Made by a program: the position numbers and the translations under genes. The notes under the pieces were generated by a model. That model did not search any database, had not been told where the DNA came from, and saw only the letters and a list, made by a program, of their open reading frames with translations. From Annona cherimola (lineage: Eukaryota > Streptophyta > Magnoliopsida > Magnoliales > Annonaceae), in the NCBI GenBank assembly GCA_030490835.1, contig CM059973.1, positions 57,540,008 through 57,604,007 on the forward strand: a stretch of 64,000 nucleotides of DNA. The letters are read 5' to 3'. How positions within the stretch are numbered: position 1 is the stretch's first letter; each line of letters starts with the position of its first letter. Positions 21,065 through 31,698 of the stretch are shown here, in pieces.

Positions 21065-21072
21065 TATATATA
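21065..21072 (+). promoter_or_regulatory. TATA box, 5' LTR of A
   Basis: TATATATA in the context CTCCCTCCTTTATATATAG. The same word is present in the 3' LTR at 36923-36930. It would mark the U3/R boundary about 30 bp further on. Confidence 0.55.
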
Positions 21073-21779
21073 GATACTCAAGCAAACGTGGAAATACACA
21101 AGATAGAGCTGAAAAAGAGGAAAGAACTGCTACTAAGAGTTTCAATCCACTTTTCTCTATAATTGAGTGATCTATACACTTTCAAAGGAAGAATAAGCTT
21201 CAAAGTTGTTGTTTGCTTCAATGCAAAATGATTCGTTACTTCTACAGATTCTTCCTCGAGCTGGAACTTGCTACACAAATCTGTAAAGTGTAGATTTCTT
21301 CTATTTCATCTTATTATTTGGTTTTTGGTGCTTGGTTTGATTTTGGTGTTTCAAACCAAGCTATAGAAAAGTAGCATTGTGATTGGAGTGGAACTCGTCA
21401 CCTACTTGTGCTATTTGTTGTATACGCCCTCTTGAGCTAGAATCTAGAAGAGAGCGGAGGCTCTGGTTGTATATGCCCCTTTGAGTTAGAATCTAGAAGA
21501 GAGCGGAGACTTTAGTTGTATTCGCGGAATACATAGTGGAACCCAAGTCACAAGGTAGTGTGAGCTTGGAAGAGTGGAGTAGGGAAGGTTGCCCGAACCA
21601 CTATAAATCTTATCTATTGCTTTTTCATTTCCGCTTTTATTATCTTATTGCTTTCCATTTGTCTTATTAAAGGAGATTAAACGAAACCGGGGTAAAGTCT
21701 CTAATTCAAGTTTAAAATTTTAAATACCCAATTCACCCCTCCCCTCTTGGGTAATTGCCATCAACTCGGGACCAACAAG

Positions 21780-21791
21780 TGGTATCAGAGC
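21780..21791 (+). other. Primer binding site of Sirevirus A
   Basis: TGGTATCAGAGC, complementary to the 3' end of initiator tRNA-Met, two bases after the LTR. This is the standard copia PBS. Confidence 0.95.
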
Positions 21792-21825
21792 AGGTCTTTG
21801 AGTTCTACCAAAGAGATTTTTTGAT

Positions 21826-23397
21826 ATGGCATCCCAATCCACTTCCGTTCCCGTGTTTGCCGAAGGCCAATCCTTTATTAGTCCACCATTGTTTGATGAG
21901 AACAATTTTGGATATTGGAAGCTATGTATGAAACAACTCATCATGGATACAGATATGGACTCTTGGATTGCAATCCAAGACGGTGTGACTTTGCCTATTG
22001 ATGAAAGAGCTTCCAAATGGACCGATGAGGAAGTGAAAATTATCAAGAGCAACGCCAAGGCAATGAATTCATTATTTTGTGCTCTTACTACTTCCGAATA
22101 CGATAGAGTATCCTCTTGTTTGACTGCCAAAGAGATATGTGATACACTAACATCTATCTATGAAGGAACTTCTCAAGTCTAAGGGACAACGACAAATATT
22201 TTGATTGGAGAATTGGAAAACTTTAAAATGTTAAAAACAGAAAATATTTCTGAAATATTTGCTAGATTTTCCAAGATTACTAACGCCTTGAAAGGGCTAG
22301 GAAAGGCAATTTCTGAATCTGAGTAGGTCATGAAGATTCTAAGGGCGCTACCCGAATCATGGACTCCAAAAATCACAGCAATTGAAGAAGCCAAGGACCT
22401 AAACACGTTGAAGTTGGAAGACCTTATTAGCTCGTTAATGTCACATGAGCTAATCAAGAAAAGAAACGAGGATCACCACAAAGGCAAAAGAGTCATCGCC
22501 TTGAAAACTGCACAAGACTCGGATGACACCACCTCATCATCACAAAACGACGATGAAATTGCCTTACTTACGAAACGGTTTAGAAAATTTGTAAGGAAAG
22601 GTAAAAATTTCAGAAACTTTAAAGAAAGAAATTCTAAAGAGAAAAAGAAAGAATCAACAAAATGTTACCGGTGTGGTGGTTCGGGGCACATGCAAGCCCA
22701 ATGCCCAACGCCCAACGCCCAACGCCCGAAGAAACTAAAGCAAAGGAGCAAAGAAAAGATCGAGGCGACAATAAAAAATTTCAAAGAAACAAAGGAAGAG
22801 GCATGTATGTAAATGAAGAGGAATCTACAACATGTAGCTCTTCAAGTGAAGAATGCGAAGCAGATTGCGCAAGAATTTGTTGCATGGCAAATTCCGACAT
22901 ATGTTTTGCAGCAACGGAAATCTTGGAGGATCAAGCTACTTCAACGAACTGCACAAGTAGTCAAGAGGTAATCTCCAAACAAAAATCCTTTTTAATTTTC
23001 TCTTCTACAAATGAATGCTTCAAATGCGCTGAATTATAAGAACTCCAACAAGCCTATGATTCATTATATGAGGAAATAAAGAAATTAGGAAACAAGTTTA
23101 CAATAAAGAAAAGACAATGTGATGCAGTAATGATTGTGAATGGTAAACTTACTGAAAAAATAGATAAATTAAAAAGCGAAAAGAATACCTTGGAAATTGA
23201 GTTAGAGAAACTCAAAAAGGAAAATGAATCATTAAATGAATCGCTTGTCAAGTTTTCTAATCCAGGAGAAAATGTGAAAATATTTTTGAAAATGACAATC
23301 CAAACTTGTAAGAAAGGACTTGGGTATACTACATTTGAGCAAGATAAATCTAATGCTCCGAGAAACAACGCCAAACCCATTTATACTAACCTAAGAT
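21826..23397 (+). pseudogene. gag: gag of Sirevirus A, with two zinc knuckles
   Basis: Capsid/nucleocapsid gene. ATG at 21826 (MASQSTSVPVFAEG) is in the same place as the B gag start. The DUF4219/UBN2-type capsid core runs to about 22450 (NNFGYWKLCMKQLI, DSWIAIQDG, KILRALPESWTPKITAIEE, LEDLISSLMSHEL). The first knuckle, CYRCGGSGHMQAQC, is at 22663-22704. A Lys/Glu-rich, probably coiled-coil part follows (23130-23290). A second knuckle near 23490 reads FCNKLGHKVYQC with its first Cys changed to Tyr (B has the intact form). Stops near 22180, 22324 and 23037 and a frameshift near 22730 break the frame. Confidence 0.9.
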
Positions 23398-24060
23398 AAA
23401 TCAAGTAGTTTGGACCAAAAGACCAACTGAGGAACAAATTACCAAATGGCTTCCTGTTCCTAGACTCCCGGGAGCTTATAACTTTTGTAACAAGTTGGGA
23501 CACAAGGTTTATCAATGCAAATTAAGAAAATTACAAAACCTTGGTGCAAAATTGGTTTGGATGCCGAAAAGCATTGGATTTATGGCTTCAAAGGTAGACC
23601 AACGCAGACTCCAATGGATAACTAACCCAAATGGACCCATAAAATGGGTACCAAGAGGATGAGCTCCACTTGACTTGATCTTTGCAGGTTTGTCTTAGAG
23701 CTAAGGCCAATAAGATATGGTTTATGGATAGTGACTGCTCAAGACACATGACAGGAGAAAAAGGACTGTTCCATAAGATCAACCCGTTCAACGAAGGAAC
23801 AGTTGCTTTTGGAAATAATAAGAAAGGTAAAATAAAAGGAAAAGGAAATATTTATGGAATTTCAAATGCATGTATTGAGGATGTACTATTTGTTGAAGGA
23901 TTCAGACACAACCTAATGAGTATTAGTCAATTATATGACAAAGGATATAAAGTTGTATTTGAATCCTCTATATGCAATGTTTTTTACGATGAACACAGTA
24001 TTTAGTGGCAAAAGATATGGAAATGTATATTTGGTTTGCCTAGATGAACTTGAGGGAAAA
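23398..24060 (+). pseudogene. Protease domain of Sirevirus A
   Basis: Copia aspartic protease. The active site is WFMDSDCSRHMTG at 23718-23756; the family (and element B) has DSG, so Gly is changed to Asp next to the catalytic residue (codon 23733-23735). It continues with GTVAFGNNKKGKIKGKGNI and, after DVLFVEG-RHNLMSISQL, with VVFESSICNVF. The frame stops near 24005. Before the domain, 23398-23680 encodes the linker that follows the second zinc knuckle (NPNGPIKWVP). Confidence 0.88.
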
Positions 24061-24764
24061 TGTCTAATAGTCATAGAAAATGATCCATGAGTATGACATA
24101 CAAGGCTTGGACATATAAATATGTCAAATATTAAAACATTGTAGAAAAATAATCTAGTACAAGGGTTACCAAAGCTCAAATATGACAATGATAAGATTTG
24201 CAAAGCTTGTCAACTATCTAAACAAACAAAAAAGCCATTTTTCACCAAAAAAGAAATTTCAACAACTAGACCATTTGAATTGTTACCTATGGATCTTTAC
24301 GGGCCATCGGACATTTTAACTCTTGGTGGAAAAAAGTACGTGTATGTAATTGTTGATGATTTTTCAAGATTTACTTGGATTATACTCTTAGCTAGCAAAG
24401 ATGAAGCCTTTTCTATATTTGTCACGTTTTCAAATTTGGTGCACAATGAAAAACAAAGTTCAATTATTTCCATTAGAAGTGATCATGATGGTGAATTTGA
24501 AAATAATCGATTCATAGAATTTGGCAATGAAAAAGGAATTCACCATACATTTTCTGCACCAAGAACTCCTCAACAAAATGGAGTTGTTGAAAGGAAAAAT
24601 CGGACAATAAAAGAAATGGCTAGAACTATGCAAAATGAGAGTAAATTGTCCAAAAGATTTTGGGGTGAAACTGTAAGTACAGCTTGTCATGTATTAAACC
24701 GAGTTACCATTAGAGCTATATTGAAAAAGACCCTATATGAACTTTGGAAAGGCAGAAAACCGAA
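24061..24764 (+). pseudogene. Integrase of Sirevirus A, 5' part, cut by element K
   Basis: The zinc-binding part has WHTRLGHINMSN near 24100 and ICKACQLSKQ near 24197, giving HHCC. The catalytic core gives MDLYGPSD (24289), VDDFSRFTW, RSDHDGEFENN (24475) and PQQNGVVERKNRT (24571), so all three acidic residues D, D and E are present. FWGETVSTACHVLNRV follows. The frame reaches GRKPN at 24750-24764 and is cut by LTR K; it resumes at 31180 with the same reading. A single stop lies near 24143 in the zinc-binding part. Confidence 0.92.
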
Positions 24765-26270
24765 TGATAACTTGTATTTTTACGAGTTATCATGGCCCAT
24801 TACAGACTTAATTTGTGTGTTAGTTCGAGAGATTAGGCTTAATTTGTACTCATTTAGCTTAATTTTCATCCGCTTTGCATTTTAGGAGCATTAATTAGTT
24901 TTTACGCAATTTTAGCATTATTTAGGCATTTTTAATTTATTTATTTAGTTTTTTTTATTTTTTGTAGGGAGGACGGGACACACGAAGGCAAAGCGGACGA
25001 GTTCAATGCAAGCGGAGGCATTCAGAGGCAGGGAGTTGGCGCCTAGGCGCCACCCTACATGCCTAGCCAGAAGTTCCAGCACTCACACAGGAAAATGCCT
25101 CCAGAGAGTTGGCGTCCAGGCGCCGATCAGTGGTGCCTAGGCGCCACTTAACTAACATGCAGAGTCATCCCAGAGAGTTTCTAAGTTACGTGGCTCCAGA
25201 GAGTTGGCGCCTAGGCGCCAATACGCATCCGTACGCGCGAGTTTTGCTGCTGAGTCTGTTATGTTTAAATAGAAATCTAGAGTTCCGCAGGCCGGGAGGA
25301 GAGACCAAAATAGGGAGTAGTTGTTGTGGAGAAAAGGAGGAAACCAAAGCTTCAAGGAAGGAGAGAAGAGCAAGTGGAGATCCAAGCCATCACCGCAAAA
25401 TTCATTGAGTTTCATCTCCTCTTCTCATCTATCTCTACCTGTTTGTTATTCTCCTCGCTTGGGTTGATTGTAAACTTGATTTTAATGGAAATTGAAGTCA
25501 TTTTTATGGGCTGAACCTTCCTATGGTGGGAGATATGTAGGATTTGAATTCATAGATTATGATATTTGGTTTTCTTATGCTTGAATTAATAATATAGTTG
25601 TGCTGTGACATATGTTGCTTGAGATTACCTTTATATATTATGCTTAATGCGTTTACAAGCTTTGCAACCTTGTGGATTGATCTAATATTCAGATTCATGC
25701 TTGGAAAAGTGGGATTTGAATGAGATCCATATATAAGGCACAGGTATTTTAACTCATGTTGTGTTAGATGTTAATATGGATAGGAATATACCTATTAACC
25801 CTGTGTAATCATGATTAGGGTATATGGTTATCAACCTTGTTTTACTTGTATGCATGGGAACATAGCACATGACTAAAACTTGGTTAGGTTTGTATGTGCT
25901 GGAAGACATATATGAATATGAATGAACCTAGATTAGTAATCTCTGCACAATTAACTTAATTGAAACCAAATAACATAGTTATGATTCAATGAATTCATAT
26001 TCCCACCTATCTTAATCATCTCAAGGAAATATCAGCAACATCCACACCACTCTGGTCATTTACTGCTTTGCTTAGTTTAGTTTAATTCAATTCTTTGAAA
26101 CCAAATCTCATTCCTTTTACCAATTCACTTAGACAATTGAGACTTAAGGTGCTAATCCGTTTAACACAATCCTCATGGGAACGATACTCTACTCACACTT
26201 TATTACTTGACACGGCACGTATACTTGCGTAAATAGTGAGCAATTTAATAGACATATACGGAGCTCGTAA
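24765..26270 (+). repeat. 5' LTR of element K
   Basis: 1506 bp. Starts TGATAACTTG and ends GCTCGTAA, where the 3' LTR has GCTCGTCA. It carries four GGCGCC palindromes at 25038-25219, the last followed by AATACGCATCCGTACGCG, and a possible TATA word (TTTAAATAG) near 25264. Confidence 0.92.
25038..25219 (+). repeat. Four GGCGCC palindromes in the 5' LTR of K
   Basis: 25038-25051 and 25206-25219 are perfect GGCGCCTAGGCGCC. 25111-25124 and 25132-25145 carry one or two changes. Several are introduced by GAGAGTT or GGGAGTT. Equivalent copies are at 29948-30129 in the 3' LTR. Confidence 0.9.
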
Positions 26271-26276
26271 AGTTTT

Positions 26277-26294
26277 TGGCGCCGTTGCCGGGGA
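26277..26294 (+). other. Primer binding site of element K, Athila type
   Basis: TGGCGCCGTTGCCGGGGA, six bases after the LTR end. This is the classical Athila PBS and is the best evidence for the lineage of K, since no pol is present. Confidence 0.9.
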
Positions 26295-26421
26295 TTGATT
26301 TAAATGAAGTACCTGAAAATTTCAATTGTCTTCTGTGAATGTGTATATATTATACATAGTTTTTCTTTTCTTTCTTTCTTTTGATAAATTTTTTTTAGGA
26401 GTCTTTGGTTTGCAATTTTCA

Positions 26422-27341
26422 ATGGCTTCAAATGCTTACCACTGGTTAAATGCAGAATTTTCAACACCAAGCAAAATGGGCTCCCATCAGTATGACAATA
26501 TATGGGCACCTCCAGCTCAATTTTCAGGTTTTGACAATCACATGCAGGATATGGACAATTCTTATACAACTTACTGCAATTTGTGTGGAGGCGAGGGACA
26601 TTTACTCAATCAATACGTGTATTACTCAGCATCCATGGGCTATCTTGATCATTCAAATGATGCACGAGAAAACTATGGAGACCCGCACTCAGAGAATATG
26701 ATGCCTTTCGATTATCAAGGACAGGAGTTTGAGAAGCCATCACTACCTGAAAGCAAGTTATCTTTTGAGAACATGTTCGTGCAATTCATGAAGAGCCAGA
26801 TGCAATTTAATGAGAACATGCAGAAACAGGTGGAGCAATTGGCTACCGCAATCCAATGTAGGCATCAAGAGCGTCTTCCAGTCATATTGAAGAAATTGGA
26901 GAAGAAGACGAGTTGGAACAGGGCTGCGAAGTCACTCCAAGCATTAATGAAGATATATCAATCGATGTGATAGAGCAACCTGTACCTCAGTTCATTCTTG
27001 AACAATTGGTCGAGCCAATGGAAAGCCAAGAAGTAGAAGAGAAAATGGATGAAGAAATAGAGGTTGATATAGTGGAGAAAGTTGAAAATTATCATATCAA
27101 CATACCTCTAAGTTGTCTTCCTGAAATTTAGGTGCAACAATACTTAAATGATCAATGCAGAGCCTTGGAAAGTAGCATCTTGAAGCCATCATTTATTCAA
27201 GACCCTGAAAACCTCTTCTATAGTCTCTATGAAATTCAAGAAAAGAGGCTAACGGATCCATTTGAAGAGGCTAAGAAGAGAGCTGAACTTCTAGTGCACA
27301 ATCCGAATGGAAGGAAATTCGATAGAGCGGGAATTGGCTAA
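26422..27341 (+). pseudogene. gag-like reading of element K
   Basis: ATG at 26422 (MASNAYHWLNAEF) opens 183 codons to 26970. There is a degenerate zinc knuckle, CNLCGGEGHLLNQY (26574-26615), whose last Cys is Tyr, and an amphipathic MFVQFMKSQMQFNENMQKQV near 26775 that could form a coiled coil. A frameshift near 26930 leads to an acidic part (26913-27131, QEVEEKMDEEIEVD), and after one TAG to a last part ending near 27341. The layout is that of the C-terminal half of Athila gag and its linker. I cannot assign a function beyond gag-like. Confidence 0.6.
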
Positions 27342-29674
27342 TCATAGTGGAACGTCGGGCTGAAGACGATAAATTTAGCACTGAATGGGAGGCAACCCAT
27401 TACACTTTTTGATTTTTGTTTCAAGAATAAAGTAGTCATCTCCCAAGGCAAGGAAGGATAGGATTATCATGCTCAAATATGGACTTTCAATCCACTTTCA
27501 AGTTGATAAATGATGGAATCAAGGAGTTTCAAGTTTATATTCATCGTTCAAGATAAGACAATGCAATTGGAGTGAAGTCCCAGCCTCAATTTTTGGTGCC
27601 CAATGCCAAGTTTCTCAAAAGAACATGTTCTAGCAAGTTGGGATCAGAGAAATGGCGCCCCGGCACCATATTTTTCAAGAAAATGACAAGTTGCAAGTTT
27701 TGAGTCAGCAAGTTGGAGGCTAGACTCCAATTTTTGGCGCCGCGGCGCCACCCCCCCTGCCAGCATAAAAAAAAACAAAACACGAGTTTTCAGCATGCCA
27801 ACTTCAATTGGCCATAACTTTTGATCTCGGAGGAGTTACGGGAGCTACCACATATCAACGGAAAGCATTTTTTGAGCCCGTCGAGATGAAAACCATGGTT
27901 TTCTTAGTTGATATCATTTTCAATATGAAAATCTTCCATCTTTGCATATTTTGGGCCTTTGAAGTTCTACGCAATTCGTTTTACTGCTTTTAGTGAATCA
28001 CCAATTTTATTACTTTAAATAAAAGGTGTGCAAGTGGGTGGTTCACATTTTTCATATATTTGCGGGCATGTGGATGTGTTGCTTGTGGGTAATCTTTTGG
28101 TTTAGCTGTTCCATTAATTTGTTGTAACTAAGAGTTTAAAGTAGTGGGGGAGGAGTTTATGAACTGCACTTGGGGTATCGATAATATGGCTTGAAATTCG
28201 AGTTGGATTGCCCAAGAAGAGCTTGTTTGAATTAAATTTGGGGTATAAAGACTTGGACAGTTGAGCTTGCAGTGCACTTTTCAATATTGTGCTGCTCATT
28301 CTTCCTGCTTCCTATTTGTGACGTCGCTCGTAACCGCTCTTAACCAATGTGAGACTGACCAACTTGGAGAATCTAATGGCAGCCCAAGCCCAGTTTCTAC
28401 AGCTGTCCAATCGGGCTATGGAGGCACACTTTCGAAGACTCATGGAGGACTGACACTTTCTGAGCTTATTTTGGTCAATCTTCATATCAGCCTGGTGAAG
28501 AAAGTGAGCACGACGACGACGACTCTTCCGCATCAGACGCATAGAGGAGTACCTGTCCTTTCCATTTTATATTCTTTTTGTATTTATTTCTCAGTCTATG
28601 ATCATGTAGGTTTCATATAGTTACATGCATTGAGGACAATGCATCTCTCAAGTTTGGGGGAGTGTATAATTCTCGGTCGTAGGTTTGTTTTCCATGTTTT
28701 GTTTAGATTGCATATCATGTCAAATTTTGCCTGTGAAAATTATCTTTTTTCAATCCATTTTGATGAAATATATGCAAGGTTGAGAAAAACTTTAACTTGA
28801 AACGATTTCATGAAAAATTAGAAATTCAGGCTGAGGATTATGTGTTAAGAAAATTTGTAAGTAACATGTGAATGAATTGGACTAAATATCATAGTACATT
28901 GTTATAATTCAATTCCATGCTAGTCTTTTCAACTAAAATGATAAGAATTGAGTTAAACAAATGTGAACCACGTGCTTTAAGGGAATTAATGGTCTCAGAA
29001 ATGGTAATATTTCATAAAAATTTTCTTGCATGTCAAGTACCCCTACCAAGTTATTGAAACAATAAAAGGGGGTGATTGACCTAAGCTAAGTAACCGGGAC
29101 TTGGCATCAACAAATGTCAAGGTTCACGTAAAAAAGCAAAGGAAAATCAAAGTAAGAACGCTTTAAAAAGAAAACTTTCCCCAAATACCCTGAAATATGG
29201 TGAGGGGAGTAAAAAAAAAACAGATCTTTGGATATCCTGAAATATGGTGAGGAGAGTTTTGCAATAAGTTTGGGGGAGGAAAGAATGTACAGTTAGGCAA
29301 AATGGAATCTAGTGAATGATTACCATGTTCTTTGACCAGTTAGTTCATCTTAAACCTTGGTTCACCTGTTTTGTATTGATTTTCTAACAAGTTTCTTTTG
29401 ATCAAGAGGAAGATTAGCATGTTGAATTATCACTTTGTACTAGGATTACTATCATCTACAAGTGACTTGGTTTGCGAATGATAAATGAGTATGCATGTCC
29501 TGTTTTGAGAAATGAATGATTTTTAAGTTTACATTATTCTTGATCTTGTTGAATAGAGAAATGAATTGATAGAAGCATAATGGGAAGCGGGTTGAGTTGA
29601 CGGAGTCCAAATTCATTCATTCATTTTGTTTGCAAGTGTTGCTCGAGAATTAGCAACATTTAAGTTTGGGGGTA
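27342..29674 (+). other. Noncoding internal region of element K
   Basis: TGGGAGGCAACCCA at 27386-27399 is the shared Athila/Ogre-type motif. GGCGCCGCGGCGCC near 27737 is another palindrome with the same GGCGCC arms as the LTR ones. Around 28345-28480 a short frame reads NLENLMAAQAQFLQLSNRAM, a possible coiled coil, but it is too short and broken to call. CAAGTTTGGGGGAG near 28650 and AAGTTTGGGGG before 29675 are two purine tracts. No pol domain is visible. Confidence 0.6.
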
Positions 29675-31179
29675 TGATAACTCGTATTTTTGCGAGTTAT
29701 CATGGCCCATTCTAGACTTAATTTGTGTGTTAGTTCGAGAGATTAGGCTTAATTTGCACTCTTTTAGCTTAATTTTCATCCGCTTTGCATTTTAAGAGCA
29801 TTAATTAGTTTTTACGCAATTTTAGCATTATTTAGGCATTTTTAATTTATTTATTTATTTTTTTTTATCTTTTGTAGGGAGGACGGGACACACGAAGGCA
29901 AAGTGGACGAGTTGAATGCAAGCTGAGGCATTCAGAGGCAGGGAGTTGGCGCCTAGGCGCCACCCTACATGCCTAGCTAGAAGTTCCAGCACTCACACAG
30001 GAAAATGCCTCAAGAGAGTTGGCGCCCAGGTGCCGATCAGGGGTGCCTAGGCGCCACTTTACTAACATGCAGAGTCATCCCAGAGAGTTTTTAAGTTACG
30101 TGGCTCCAGAGAGTTGGCGCCTAGGCGCCAATACGCATCCGTACGCGCGAGTTTTGCTGCGCAGTCTGTTATGTTTAAATAGAAACCTAGAGTTCCGCAG
30201 GCCGGGAGGAGAGACCAAAATAGGGAGTAGTTGCTGTGGAGAAAAGGAGGAAACCAAAGCTTCAAGGAAGGAGAGAAGAGCAAGTGGAGATCCAAGCCAT
30301 CACCGCAAAATTCATTGAGTTTCATCTCCTCTTCTCATCTATCTCTACCTGTTTGTTATTCTCCTCGCTTGGGTTGATTGTAAACTTGATTTTAATGGAA
30401 ATTGAAGTCATTTTTATGGGCTGAACCTTCCTATGGTGGGAGATATGTTGGATTTGAATTCATAGCTTATGATATTTGGTTTTCTTATGCTTGAATTAAT
30501 AATATAGTTGTGCTGTGACATATGTTGCTTGAGATTACCTTTATATATTATGCTTAATGCGTTTACAAGCTTTGCAACCTTGTGGATTGATCTAATATTC
30601 AGATTCATGCTTGGAAAAGTGGGATTTGAATGAGATCCATATATAAGGCACAGGTATTTTAACTCATGTTGTGTTAGATGTTAATATGGATAAGAATATA
30701 CCTATTAACCCTGTGTAATCATGATTAGGGTATATGGTTATCAACCTTGTTTTACTTGTATGCATGGGAACATAGCACATGACTAAAACTTGGTTAGGTT
30801 TGTATGTGCTGGAAGACATATATGAATATGAATGAACCTAGATTAGTAATCTCTGCACAATTAACTTAATTGAAACCAAATAACATAGTTATGATTCAAT
30901 GAATTCATATTCCCACCTATCTTAATCATCTCAAGGCAATATCAGCAACATCCACACCACTCTGGTCATTTACTGCTTTGCTTAGTTTAGTTTAATTCAA
31001 TTCTTTGAAACCAAATCTCATTCCTTTTACCAATTCACTTAGACAATTGAGATTTAAGGTGCTAATCCGTTTAACACAATCCTCGTGGGAACGATGCTCT
31101 ACTCACACTTTATTACTTGACGCGGCACGTATACTTGCGTAATAGTGAGCAATTTAATAGACATATACGCAGCTCGTCA
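29675..31179 (+). repeat. 3' LTR of element K
   Basis: 1505 bp, TGATAACTCG...GCTCGTCA. The first 28 bases form a perfect hairpin: TGATAACTCG, an 8-base loop and CGAGTTATCA. It carries the same four palindromes (29948-30129) as the 5' copy and ends at the second CCGAA. Confidence 0.93.
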
Positions 31180-31698
31180 CCGAACATATCATATTTCCAT
31201 ACTTTTGGATGTACTTGTTATGTGTTAAATAATGAAAAAATGAATTTCAAAAAATTAGATGCCAAAAGCGATGAAGCTATTTTCCTTGGTTATTCATCAA
31301 ATAGCAAAGCATATAGGATTTTCAACAAAAGAAATCAAATAGTAGAAGAATCAATACATGTTGTTTTTTATGAATTTAACCAAACTTCAAGAAAGGAGGA
31401 TGAACTAAGTGATGCAGATGATACAAAAGCAAAACAATAAGAACAACAAAAGGAAACCGAGCTCAAGCTAGAAAATCCCATGGAGGAAGAGGTAAGTGAA
31501 GGTAATGACTCCTACAAACCTACAATTGATTTGAAATTCAAAAATGCCCATCCAATTGAGCAAGTCATTGGAAATATTTATGAAGGAGTAAAATCTAGGA
31601 GTTCAAAATAAAATATTTGTGGATAATATGCATTTGTGTTAAAAATTGAACCAACCACTATTGAATAAGCTCTTAATGATGAAAACTGGGTTATTGCA
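31180..31698 (+). pseudogene. Integrase C-terminus and linker of Sirevirus A
   Basis: Continuation of the integrase after K: ISYFHTFGCTCYVLNN, then DEAIFLGYSSNSKAYRIFNK and VEESIHVVFYEFN, the usual copia integrase C-terminal domain. An acidic linker (SDADDTKAKQ, then NPMEEEVSEGND) and AHPIEQVIGNIYEGVK lead to the RT. A stop is present near 31438, with more near 31609 and 31624. Confidence 0.9.

Larger units (their letters stand above)
19912..21777 (+). repeat. 5' LTR of Sirevirus A
   Basis: Starts TGTTGAAAATAAT and then repeats TGTTGAAAATC, so the first 13 bases are a small duplication that the 3' LTR lacks. It ends GGGACCAACA. It has module clusters at 20040-20460 and 20720-20975 and a TATA box at 21065. 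It also has 12 extra bases near 20230 in the module region compared with the 3' LTR. Confidence 0.92.
24765..31179 (+). mobile_element. Athila-like element K without pol, youngest in the nest
   Basis: LTRs at 24765-26270 and 29675-31179, target duplication CCGAA at 24760-24764 and 31180-31184, perfect Athila-type PBS at 26277, purine tract before the 3' LTR (TTTGGGGGTA ending at 29674). The 3.4-kb internal region has a short gag-like reading (26422-27341) and then noncoding sequence with TGGGAGGCAACCCA; no protease, RT or integrase is found. LTRs differ at few positions by eye. It lies in the integrase gene of A, so it must be younger than A. Confidence 0.92.

Noticed and set aside
25109..25514. 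Frames of 60-99 codons on both strands in the K LTRs, repeated at 30019-30424
   Set aside because: They are identical in both LTRs because the LTRs are copies. They have no recognisable domain, overlap the palindrome array and the likely promoter, and run antisense to one another.
28261..28620. A frame of 119 codons in the internal region of K as a possible gene
   Set aside because: Low-complexity composition without a recognisable domain; the better candidate in this region is a short coiled-coil reading in another frame, and neither is long enough to call.
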